A DNA stretch of 64,000 bases, taken from NCBI GenBank assembly GCA_023678885.1, contig CM043009.1:15865117-15929116 (forward strand), read 5' to 3'. A program made the translations under genes and the position numbers. This document shows positions 1-10,200 of this stretch, piece after piece. The notes under the pieces are model-generated. The model was given only the letters and a program-made list of their open reading frames with translations, had not been told where the DNA came from and did no database searches. Position 1 is the first letter of the stretch, and every line of letters begins with the position of its first letter. Origin of the DNA: Pogostemon cablin (Eukaryota > Streptophyta > Magnoliopsida > Lamiales > Lamiaceae).

Positions 1-105
1 TTTCTTCTTCTCGCCTCTCGCCGAAGTCCCATATTTGGAGGAGAATCGCCGCCCAAAGGAGGAGAATTGCCGCCCGAAAGAGGAGACCCGCCTCGAGGGC
101 GAGAC

Positions 106-309
106 TCACCGCCGGGAGTTGAAGGCAGAGACGGCATATCCAGAGTTATCGATGAAGGTAGTGTCGATGCACTGGGGACGGAAGGCTGGTGCTTGAGGTA
201 GGATAAATGCGGGAGGAGAGGGCGTGGAAGGCGGAGGAGCGGTCAATGCAACTGCTCCAAATATGTTTTGGGGGTGGGGTGGGTACCTCTGTCTCAAGAT
301 AAATTGCAT
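106..309 (-). CDS. possible exon of an unrecognised proline-rich gene at the window edge
   Basis: GC-rich stretch, open on the minus strand for about 67 codons and rich in Pro, Ala and Ser, in sharp contrast to the AT-rich DNA to its right. On the minus strand the block ends in a good splice-donor consensus (G then GTGAGT, at about position 110), so it could be an exon whose gene continues beyond position 1. More than one frame is open, and I recognise no family, so coding status is uncertain. It may equally be a promoter or UTR-type GC-rich block. Confidence 0.2.
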   Translation of the reverse strand: MQFILRQRYPPHPQNIFGAVALTAPPPSTPSPPAFILPQAPAFRPQCIDTTFIDNSGYAVSAFNSRR

Positions 310-832
310 AGTATTAATTCAATGATTCTTAGTTCATAAATTTCTGTATGAATATGATTTATTAAATGTGGGGATTCATACTAGTTCCTCAATTTTTATA
401 TGAATATAGTTTATTAAATGTTTACCACAGATTTTTCTGAATTGGAACCAAATCTATCCATTTGATTGAAGTCTTTAGGATTATTACATAGGGAGTATAT
501 GATTACTGATCAGTTTCCAATTCATGATTTGATGAAATGATTTTTTGGATATTTAAGAAAGGTAAACGGTTGGAGTTTAATCAAGTACAATTCATTCAAT
601 TGGAAAAGCAATAGTTGAGTCTGCAAAGGCAATATATGACTGTTCAAATGTGAATGTTTACTCTCTGTCTTCAGTTGTTACTCAAAGATCAATATGTGAT
701 ATCAACTATGTGAAGCTCAGGATGCATTATGCACTGTTGTTTCCAGTTTAGTTCATTTTATTTTTTATACAACAAAGTTTGGAAAATTTGTGTTAAAGTC
801 AATGTTCTGCAGTATTTTGGCATCTTGACATG

Positions 833-1040
833 TACTCCCTCCTACCCACTCGAAAAGTTCCCATTTAACTATATTGGGTGTCTCACTCAAAGGTAATCAT
901 TTTTCTCTTTTAGTAAAAGGGCCCCACATATGGTCCACCACTCACTTCTAATACAACTATCCACTAAGCATAAAATAATAGTATTTCTTAATCCACGTGC
1001 AAAAAGCAAACGGTGATCATTTACCGGGACGGAGGGAATA
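833..1040. mobile_element. Stowaway-like MITE
   Basis: About 204 bp bounded by CTCCCTCCTACCC on the left and GGGACGGAGGGA on the right, inverted copies of each other, each next to TA. The ends match the Tc1/mariner-derived Stowaway-like MITE ends seen repeatedly in this window. No coding capacity. Confidence 0.75.
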
Positions 1041-1456
1041 TATTAAAATAGTTTTCGAGTAGATATTGATCCATAAGTTCTTTCAATATTGATGCTCCAC
1101 ATTATCGTGCACTTCTAAGATTTGAATTTATTTTTAAAGAAAGTTTTAGTATTTCAACATTCTAAAAGATATTTTTTTGTAGATTTTGTGACCACTTTGA
1201 AAATAATGTAACAAAAAGTAAGTACTTCATGTTGCAATGGTGCAATTTATCATACACTTTCTTGTAAGCATTTACAATTCCTCCTAGGTTTATTTTAAAA
1301 AGTACTCCAATTGATTTTGTGAATACTAATTAATTATTTTCAAAGGGTGATCTAATTAACTCAATTAATTCCAAAGAGTAATCTAATTATATGTATAGAT
1401 TGCATACATTTAATTCTTCACAATATATTATTTTGTTGGAATTTCATCAATCTAAT

Positions 1457-1690
1457 ACCTGAAAAATGGGCAAATTATCAATCCAGGGATTGAATTATTT
1501 TTTATATGGCCTGAAATGTAAAACTATCAATTCAAGCCTGAATTTATCAAATATTATCTCCTATTTTTTTTATTAATTTAAGGCTTAAATTCAGGCCCCA
1601 AATTGATAGTTATACATATTTCAAGCCCCGGATTGATAGAAAAAATAATTCAGGTTTCAAATGAATAATTTATCGATTTTTCATGCCTTG
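1457..1690. repeat. imperfect inverted repeat (hairpin)
   Basis: The left arm, with blocks such as ATCAATTCAAGCCTGAAT, is complementary to the right arm with ATTCAGGCCCCAAATTGAT, and an outer block with TCAATCCAGGGATTGAATTA pairs with CCCCGGATTGATAG. A loop of about 45 nt lies near 1555-1585. It looks like an old MITE or hairpin-forming repeat, with no clear terminal motif. Confidence 0.5.
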
Positions 1691-1729
1691 GATTGATAAA
1701 TATTTATTTTCTCAGTAGAGTAATAATCT

Positions 1730-2270
1730 AATTGAAAGAGTAACCTTATTATTTTTTATTGAATAATCCAATTAATTCATTAAAATAAAGACTTTATTGT
1801 TAGAAAATGAGAGTATCAAATCAAAGAGTAATCCAATTCATTCATTATAAAGAGTAACCCAATAAATAAATTACAAAGAGTAACCTAATTTTTTTATAGA
1901 ATAATCCAATTAATTTATTATAAAAAAACTTTATTGTTAGAAAATCGGGTCTCAAATTAAAGAACAATCCAATTCATTCATTATAAAGACTAATCAATAA
2001 ATCCCACAGACTAAATTAATTATTTTTATACTCTATCCAATTAATTCATAATAAAATAGAAACTTTATTGTTAGAAAATCAGAATATGAGTAATCCAATT
2101 CATTATAAAGAGTAACCCAATAAATTCCAAAGAGTAACCTAATTATTTTTATAAAGTAATCCAATTAATTCATTATAAAAAATACTTTATTGTTATAAAA
2201 TTGGATCATTATAGGAGTAGCCTAATAAATATTAAAGAGTAACCTAATTATTTTTATACTCAATCCTAAA
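1730..2270. repeat. AT-rich tandem repeat, about 130-bp unit, four copies and a partial
   Basis: Repeated phrases such as AAAGAGTAACCTAATTATTT, TAATCCAATTAATTCATTAT and CTTTATTGTTAGAAAAT recur in the same order about every 120-140 bp, at about 1736, 1823, 1962 and 2090, with a partial copy at about 2207. Copies are diverged. A looser related stretch starts near 1318. No ORF or terminal structure. Confidence 0.65.
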
Positions 2271-2765
2271 ACTGATTTTTTTTTATGTTACAGAAGTTTC
2301 GAACCAGCCAGAATAGGAATCAAGTTGATGAAGAAGATGTTCAAAAATCCTGCAAGTCACCCAATTTGGAAGGCATGCTTAATGCTTAATGAGTTTTTGA
2401 GTGATTGCAATATTTTTTATTTTCTCAGCCTATGCCTGTTTAAGAGAAACATGAGCAATACTACTCTTAAAAAAAAACTAAAGATGATTCTTCATTTTTT
2501 TGGAAAAAAAATTAATTTTTTTAATTTAATATGAGATGATATACTTTAGCCTAACAACTTATATTCTTGAATTTTTTTAGAAAAATTAATTTTTTTAATC
2601 AAACATTTATACTATTTATATTTCAACCAACCTAAATTCCTTCTCGTAGGATTGATGAGTTGGGTGAATAATATATGATTGAGATAAAATATACCTCACT
2701 AAACTTTGTTGATTTTGTTTCTACATTAATTAAAATGATACATCACCTCCCTATTTATGGTGTAC

Positions 2766-2935
2766 TCTCTAATATTCTAGATAATTCTATACTAACTCTT
2801 AATTAATTTAGATATTTTACTTATTTGATCACATATACCATATGCTATAATCTCTAATATTTTAAATAATTCTATACTAACTCTTAATTAATTTAGATAT
2901 TTTACTTATTTGATCACATATTCTTTTAGAACGTT
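2766..2935. repeat. tandem duplication, about 85 bp
   Basis: The block from TCTCTAATATT through TTTGATCACATAT occurs twice head to tail, offset by about 85 bp, with only a few differences. This suggests a recent slippage or unequal-exchange duplication in AT-rich intergenic DNA. Confidence 0.7.
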
Positions 2936-3021
2936 CTTTTTACTCCATTATTCTATATCTTTTTTTCTCTCATTCTCCTAATATCTATGCATGCTAGAGA
3001 TTTCTATTTTCACAATAATCT

Positions 3022-3090
3022 AAAATTTCCAAGATACTTTGACAAAATTAAGTTTAAAATTTCCAAGATACTTTGACAAAATTAAGTTTA
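3022..3090. repeat. perfect 34-bp tandem duplication
   Basis: AAATTTCCAAGATACTTTG and the sequence that follows it, ending ACAAAATTAAGTTT, occur twice in direct succession. Otherwise 3090-4318 is AT-rich intergenic DNA in which I see no gene. Confidence 0.75.
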
Positions 3091-4318
3091 ATATTACACA
3101 TTCTATGGTTGCTTAGAGTTCAGATTAAAAAATAAAGTATTAGAAAAAACCCATCGTAGATATGAAATCCTTTATATACAAAATAAAAATATTTCACAAC
3201 TTCAACGGAAATATATCGGATACTACAATTAATTAATTGCATATATGAATTCTAACACAAACAAAAACGTATCTGTTCAACTTTAATTTAATTTAGTTAT
3301 TTACTATTTTGTTGAGTTGATTTAATTATTTGAAAATATTATATCTACAAATCTAAAATTAAAAGATAAATATGTGAGGTGTTTCCATGAAATACTTGCG
3401 GCTGGTTTTTAGCTACAAGGATCAACTACAACTAGATTGGACAATTGAGGAGGGTAAGGACTACTCATGTGACTTCGAACAGCTCATTCTACCCTATAAA
3501 ACTTTCCATCCGATCAGTTTGAAGAGCAATTTTCATCATCCATCTTTTCCGTTAATTTTAGTGTATACATGGAATTAGAGGCTTCCATTCTCTCTCTGTA
3601 ATCCATCTTTTCTGTTACAATTTATATTATTTTAATCTTTTTCCAAAAAAAATGAATAAGAGTTTTTTCAAGTATTTTTTTATATTTATTTTAAAAAATA
3701 ATTTTTAATTATATTTTTAAATTATAATTATAACACCCGCATATTATCCGAGAATTTATACTGGTTTATAATAAAATAGAGATAATCTCGACACGATATT
3801 AGTTTTGCCCTTCGTAATTTTTATCCGTCATATTTGCGGCTCATCAGTCATTAATCCGTTAATAATTTTAGTTTTCCTTCTTTAATAGTACTAATAATTA
3901 ATTGACAATCATCTCATACAATATAATTCGTGAAATTATCTTACACAAATATCTCTGAAGTTAAGAGTGGGTATTCTCACATCCACACTTATGGTGTTAA
4001 ATTTCACACCCAATCTGTAATATATTTTTTTTCAATAATATATATGTATTTTGATGATTATATTACTTTTTTTTTATGTTCAAATATATCATTAATTTTT
4101 TTATTAAAAATCTAAAAAAAATTAAATTTTAATTCATTTATATATATTTTTATTAGAATCATGCATACCGGACCGGGTAGACAAGATAATATATAGATCT
4201 TGATTTAAACCTTTTGTAGATAATTAAATATTGTGTTTAAGGATAATCAAAATATATTAGAATGTGATCAATATAATCTTTAAAAAATTACAAAATAATA
4301 TATACTCTTTGTCCTACA

Positions 4319-4384
4319 CTATATATGTAATGATCTTTTTGAGTAATTATAATATTTTTCATCTCCTCAACCTACACGAAAAAT
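4319..4384 (+). promoter_or_regulatory. probable core promoter and short 5' UTR of the DUF7086 gene
   Basis: A TATATAT stretch lies about 60 bp before the ATG at 4385, followed by a C/T-containing leader. Spacing suits a plant TATA box with a very short 5' UTR. Inferred from position only. Confidence 0.3.
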
Positions 4385-5023
4385 ATGAGCAATACTAGTG
4401 AAAAAACTAAAGACGAAGTCTTAACTGAGTTAACTCTCGGTCTGCCATCGTACACCCTCACCACCACCCCGCCACCTTCTCCGCCGCTTTCCAACGGAGC
4501 CGCTGCTTCCGTCCCTCCGCCGGAAACCGCAGGTGAATCCAGTAATTCTCTTCCGCCACCGTTTCCATGGTCGGCAAACAACAGCATCAAGGTGCGCAGC
4601 CTGGCGAATCTCCGCTCCGACGGAATCACCTCCGTTGGCGGCGAGGTTCATTGTAAGAGATGCAATGAAACGTACTCACTGGAGTTCAATCTGGAGCATA
4701 AATTCTCGGAAATAGCGAGTTTCATGGCTCAAAACAAAGATGGAATGCACCATCGAGCCCCCGAAATCTGGACCAACCCGGCCCTGCCGAACTGCCGGCA
4801 CTGCAACCAGAGCGTGAAGCCCGTGATTGGGGACGACGAAAGGTCGATTAATTGGTTGTTTTTGCTTCTTGGGAATATGCTGGGTTGTTGCACCCTGGCA
4901 CAGCTCAAAAACTTTTGCAAACACACCAATAATCATCGTACAGGGGCCAAAGATCGTCTTCTTTTTCTTGCTTATTTGGAATTATGCAGACAGCTCGATC
5001 CAACCGGCCCGTATGCATTATGA
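4385..5023 (+). CDS. DUF7086 family protein, zinc-ribbon-like, intact single exon
   Basis: Predicted 212-residue protein. Residues 1-60 are Ser/Thr/Pro-rich and probably disordered, and include LTLGL at 16-20, which fits the LxLxL form of an EAR repressor motif. A PPFPW motif at 58-62 opens the conserved domain. The domain carries two CxxC pairs (Cys90/93 and Cys137/140), likely to bind one zinc ion. After them come the family signatures INWLFLLLG (155-163), LGCCTLAQLK (166-175) and FCKHTNNHRTGAKDR (177-191). This order and spacing match the plant DUF7086 family, usually about 200-300 residues, whose function is not established. The frame is open from the first ATG to a natural stop, without an intron, so the gene looks functional. 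A role in transcriptional repression would be inference from the EAR-like motif only. A long AT-rich hairpin repeat lies 320 bp downstream. Confidence 0.9.
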   Translation: MSNTSEKTKDEVLTELTLGLPSYTLTTTPPPSPPLSNGAAASVPPPETAGESSNSLPPPFPWSANNSIKVRSLANLRSDGITSVGGEVHCKRCNETYSLEFNLEHKFSEIASFMAQNKDGMHHRAPEIWTNPALPNCRHCNQSVKPVIGDDERSINWLFLLLGNMLGCCTLAQLKNFCKHTNNHRTGAKDRLLFLAYLELCRQLDPTGPYAL

Positions 5024-5344
5024 TTCAGTTCTGACAATTCATGTTTTTATTTTTTTTTTCATTCTTTTATTTATTTATTTATTTTTCTCCATATATTCCG
5101 CATATGAAAATTTTGGTTTTCGTTATATCCATATGTATAGTTGGAGGTTTCACTGCGGTATAGTTTAAAAGAATTATATTATCATGACATTCAATACATT
5201 ATACATATATATAAATAAATTATTTTTATGATAATTTACAGTGCTTTTATTTTCCTAATTTAATACTCTCTCTGTATGTTTAATGTTCACGTTGATGAAG
5301 CATTATGTGAGACGAACAAATTCATGAGGAATGTGTAAAAAATA

Positions 5345-5722
5345 GAAAATATCAATTTTGGTTATGTATTTTTTATTAAATCTAATCTTAGTCCTGCAAC
5401 TTTTAGTATTTTCAATTTTAGTCATTTTAGTTTTAATTTTGATCCTGTAACTTTTAAAATTTCAATTTTAGTCCTATAAGTTTCAAATTTAACTCTATAT
5501 CTTTTTGAATTATCAAAATCAGTCCTTTATAAATTATACCATATTACGAAACATACAGGACTAGTTTTGATAATTTAAAAAGATATAAGACTAAATTTGA
5601 AACTTATAGGACTAAAATTGAAATATTAAAAGTTACAGGACTAAAATTGAAAATTCTAAAAGTTATTAGACTAAAATTGAATTTTGTAAAAAATATAGGA
5701 CCAAAATTGATATTTTCTCTGT
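5345..5722. repeat. long inverted repeat, hairpin MITE-like
   Basis: Two arms of about 170-180 nt are near-complementary. On the left are phrases such as AATTTTAGTCCTATAAGTTT and AATTATCAAAATCAGTCCT. On the right are AGGACTAGTTTTGATAATTT and AAACTTATAGGACTAAAATT. The loop is about 30 nt. The short phrase ACTAAAATTGAAA is also repeated within arms. It resembles hairpin-type MITEs common in plant gene flanks and would give a long double-stranded stem if transcribed. Confidence 0.7.
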
Positions 5723-6204
5723 AAAAAATTATGTGAAATAGAGGGTGTATTAAAGATTATGCTCTACCTTAATATATTGAGTCATCTCACATGTGAGTTT
5801 GTCTTATTTTTTCTTGATTACAAATTAACACGTTTTTTTATTTTTTAATTATTTAACATTTTTCATTAAAGGTAATAATTCCCGAAAAAATTAATACTGT
5901 AATAAAAAAAACGTGTTTTTAAGATGAATTAATTAGAGGAATATATGTGAGACAGTTTGTAAGATGAATTAATCTATTAAAAGTCTTCATGAATTAATCT
6001 ATTAAAGTACTTTTATGGAGACGGTATATAGAGTTGATATTTGGTGCATATACTTATTATTAATTAATAGTGTGTATATATATATTAATAATTATATAAT
6101 TTTTATATATTCAGTATTCATTAAAAAACTAACAGAAAATTGGCTTGTATATGTTCCTGTGCGCCGAATAAACAATCAAGCTTTAATGAATATAACACTT
6201 ATAA

Positions 6205-6924
6205 CAATCATATTTTAATGAGTCGATCTTAAATTAAGAGATATAATATAGGTGAGAGAAATAATATTTAATGTTTAACCGTTAACGCCGTGAGCCCTAA
6301 TTTTGTGTGAGTTCAGTTTGATAAATAAGGAAACGTAAATCTGGGACAACACAAAATGGATGTGGTACGGAGGGAGTAACATTTAATACTAAAAGTGTAT
6401 AATATGAGGGACACAACTTTTCATGAATCGTTCGACATAAGTACCATCTCATGGCAAACTTTGTAAAAAATATATACAAAAGAAGTTGGTTTAATTCTTA
6501 AAATTGAGTTTTATTTGGCAAAATAAAACAAGTCGGGGAGCGATGAAGTCCTCCCTAGTCCACACTACAATTATATTTTAATGAGTCGGTCTTAAATTAA
6601 GAGATATAATATAGGTGTGAGAAATAATATTTAATGTTTAACCGTTAATACCGTGAGCCCTAATTTTGTGTGAGTCCAATTTGATAAATAAGGAAACGTA
6701 AATTTGGGACAACACAAAATGGATGTGGTACGGAGGGAGTAACATTTAATACTAAAAGTGTGTAATTTGAGGGACACAACTTTTCATGAATCGTTCGACA
6801 TGAGTACCATCTCATGGCAAACTTTGTAAAAAATATATACAAAAGAAGTTGGTTTAATTCTTAAAATTGAGTTTTATTTGGCAGAATAAAACAAGTCGGG
6901 GAGCGATGAAGTCCTCCCTAGTCC
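6205..6924. repeat. 363-bp tandem duplication upstream of the PP1 gene
   Basis: Copy 1 (6205-6567) and copy 2 (6568-6924) are direct repeats, offset exactly 363 bp and differing at only a few positions. Each holds one MITE-like end (ACGGAGGGAGTA) without its partner. The right copy ends about 100-270 bp before the PP1 leader, so the duplication lies in the probable upstream promoter. The near-identical 60-codon minus-strand frames in both copies are by-products and are not called. Confidence 0.85.
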
Positions 6925-7039
6925 CGCGCGCGCTCTTGAGACGATAAACGCGAATCTGTTCCATTTCAGAGTGGGTCTAATGGCATTTCAGATACAAAGT
7001 CCACCCAATTTATTATAATTATAATTAATTTATTAATTA

Positions 7040-7190
7040 AGAATCCTACCCACACAACTCCTCTCAAGTCTTCCATTCTTTCGAATAAACTCAACACCAC
7101 CACCACGTCTCCCTTTATTCTCTCCGCCTTCCTTCCTTCCTTCCTTTCTCAATCAACACAACAATTCCTTTCATCTTGTATGAAAATTCG
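7040..7190 (+). promoter_or_regulatory. probable 5' UTR of the PP1 gene
   Basis: C/T-rich leader with a run of TTCC units (about 7128-7147) and AC-rich stretches directly before the start codon, typical of plant 5' leaders. No clear TATA box could be fixed. A GC-rich block (CCGCGCGCGC, 6922-6931) ends the upstream duplication. Confidence 0.45.
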
Positions 7191-7218
7191 ATGGACTCAC
7201 TTGCTCTCGATGATGTAA
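7180..7218 (+). promoter_or_regulatory. overlapping upstream ORF at the PP1 start
   Basis: An ATG at 7180, 11 nt before the PP1 start, opens a 12-codon frame in a different phase. It overlaps the main start and ends in TAA at 7216-7218. If used, it would prevent normal initiation at 7191 except by leaky scanning, and so could lower PP1 translation. Its use is inferred. Confidence 0.4.
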
Positions 7219-10200
7219 TAAGACGTTTGCTTGATGTTAAAGGGAGACCTGGCAAGCAGGTGCAGCTCTCTGAGTCCGAGATCAGACACCTTTGTTCCCA
7301 ATCAAGAGATATTTTTCTGCAACAGCCTAATCTTCTTGACCTTGAAGCTCCCATTAAGATCTGTGGTAGATTTTTTCCCTCTTTTTTTCACTGCTGTTTT
7401 CGCTGTTACGATTCTTCTGCTTAATGACTTGGGGTTTTCTTTTTTTCTTCTGGATTATGTTGGTTTTTTTGAACTATTTTGTTTCTATATATGTTTTTTT
7501 TTTCTAGCGTGTGTTTGTAAATGTCTTTGTAATTTGCTTTCATGGTAGGTTGACTTGGGTGAGCTGTTTGGATTGGGGTGTAAGTTTGTTTCCAGAATGT
7601 TACATCTTTGTGTGCATAATTGCGTGTTCAGTTTGTAAATCTTTTTTGCTGTCTGTTATGCTAGAAATTTGTTTGCTGTAGAGATTGAAGATGGATTTTT
7701 TTTTTTTTTGATTTTAACCAATTGTGCTGAAGATGTGAATTTTTAGGTTTTAAGGATATTTTGGTTGGGAGGTTTGAAATAATTGTTATTTGGGTGGAAC
7801 TTGAAGTTGAGGTAAAATTGTTCCTACAGAAGGTTTAGCCTGGAATCCGATGCGTGCTTTAAAATTGTATTGTTGATATGAACAAGTCACATGGTTTGTT
7901 AATAAAGGAAGATATACATTTTGGTGTTTTGAAAATATGACCATGTCAATTAAAAGCCATGGTCATTGACCATACTTCTCTTTGAATTCCCTGCTCCCAG
8001 GTACAATTTCATCGCTCATATTTTATGGTCTTTATCTTTTCATGCACAATGGAAGCTGAGGGTATAATCGCTTGCCTCGATATGTTGAATCTGCAATTAA
8101 GATGGTTTGCTGTGATGTACTTCACTAGTTCCTTTCTGTGATCTTATCTTGACTGCTAATCCATGTTCTTAGATCGACATGCTTTAGGCTTTTTAATTTC
8201 TTACTGCTGATCTATTTGCTTCTTGTGAAATTGGTAAATGTTATTTCACTGAAAACGTTTACAAAGTACTTACGTACTATGCGATTACATGTCAAACCAA
8301 CCTATCCAATCTACCTAAGCGAAAAGCTTAGGGTGAATACATCAAGAATTCAAATACAACGATGCTATCTGCAAACTGATTTTATTTGCTATATGACTTG
8401 GAGACAGCATCCTCGAACCAAACTGAAGAGCATTCCTTTCCATCCAGTATATGGTAGATTAGTGTAGCAAAAGTGATGTATAGGAGTCTTCGTGCCTTTG
8501 TGTTGTTTCGTGTATCCGCATTTATCTTCCGAAAAGCGTCAGTAACGGATCTATTTGCTTCTTTATGCATGCTTCTTTGGAGGGAATGGATCCTTGAACT
8601 GTGATGTGGTTAGCATAGTGAATATGGACCTTGAATTATATTTTCGCTGAATATGTACATAATAATGAGATTATAGATTATTTCTACTATTTATAATTTC
8701 ACGATCCTGTTCATATCCATAAAAAATAGATGGATGAAGTTATAGTCTTATAGTGGCCTGGTTTCACTTTTCTTTTTCTGAACAGTAAGGAAGAGTGGTG
8801 TCCTATTTTCTCATTTTCAATTCTTACATACTTTATCATGTGAGTCCAATAATGAATGGAGTTTTGGATTGAGTTTATGAAGTGTAAAATTTTTGATGCT
8901 TTTACATTTTTTCCTTAAAAACTGGTGATACATTGTGATTCTAGATCATTAGTTCAATTGAGATGAGATTAATAGAAAGATTTCTATTTGTATGAAGGAT
9001 TGTTTTGGGACGTCACAAAAAGGAAACGAGGGTGATAGGTTTGGAATAGCTAGACTATTTCATTCTTTATCATTGGATGTACACATGTGACATTACTCAG
9101 AGGTTATAAATTCTACTTCATTACTCAACATAGAAATGCTATTTAGAATCGGGTGAAGACCTTAATTTATTTTTAGATTTGTACTCATTTTTTGTATATA
9201 GAATTCTTACTATTTGTTTTTAGTTATCTATGTGCAATGGAAATATTAAAATGTGATGTAAGCCATAGTTAAAATTGAGGACCTATTTTGGTAAGAGTGT
9301 GATAGAGTGCCACCTATAGTTCATATTTACAGGCAATGGGCTTCAAAGAAAGCGAGTCTGATGAATTTTTTGGACTGAACTTATTTAATTGTATTACTTT
9401 AACTAATTAAGGATTAATAAGTAATGGGTCTTGTGTATGCATTAGGGTTGTTTATGTGGCACATTGTTGTTGCTTGCAAAGCACAAATGGACTTATTCTC
9501 CTTTCCTTTTAAAGTAAAGGCATTTTACTAGATATTATTAAATTATTGTTAATGAATGTGATAGGAATATAAGCTGTGGAGCCCTCATTTAATCCAAAAC
9601 CATGGCAAATGTAAAGGTTTGACCCCCATTAAAATGTTAATCCACATTTTCATGTGGAGCCGATGTGGGATATTGTATCAATCCATTCCTCTTTCAAGCT
9701 GGACATCCACAGAAAGCACACATCGAGGCCTGGGTGGCAACCCATACCGAGGGCAATCTCCGGATGGCAAACTCTAGGCGCATCATTGAGTAGCCTCTTT
9801 AGCCCGTCCGATATGGTCCGTTGGACCAAATTGTTAAGCATTTAACCTAGGGTCTCTAACTTAAATCAAAAACACGGTCCAAGGTAAAGGGTTTACTCCC
9901 TTTTACTGTTTTACATGTCACACTTCCAAGTGGAACTGATATGGGATATCTTGACAGAATGCTTCAGTTAACTTGGATAGTTTCAGCCGTGTAGGCATGT
10001 ACAATTTATATTCTATGAGATAGGCTGTACTTGTACCTACAATAGTGTATTACCTAATCCTGTTATGTAATGTGGCTATGTTTAGCTGCTTCAGCCTGCA
10101 ACTAAAGCAAATGTTTAGTTGCTATGATATATTGTATATGATATGATTTCCTCTTCAGAAAGTCAGTCTATAAGTAATAGTCATCTTAGGACATTTGTCA

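Noticed and set aside
2325..2534. 69-codon plus-strand frame in AT-rich DNA
   Set aside because: Low-complexity Phe/Lys/Leu translation, no family, no genic context.
4372..5168. Several frames of 60-113 codons overlapping the DUF7086 gene on both strands
   Set aside because: Shadows of the GC-richer coding exon. Only the 4385 frame carries a conserved domain.
6297..6842. Two near-identical 60-codon minus-strand frames (6297-6479 and 6660-6842)
   Set aside because: They are the same chance frame in both copies of the 363-bp tandem duplication, with no family match and a MITE end inside.
7176..7190. TTG at 7176 as PP1 start
   Set aside because: ATG 7191 gives the family N-terminus, and non-ATG initiation is not needed.
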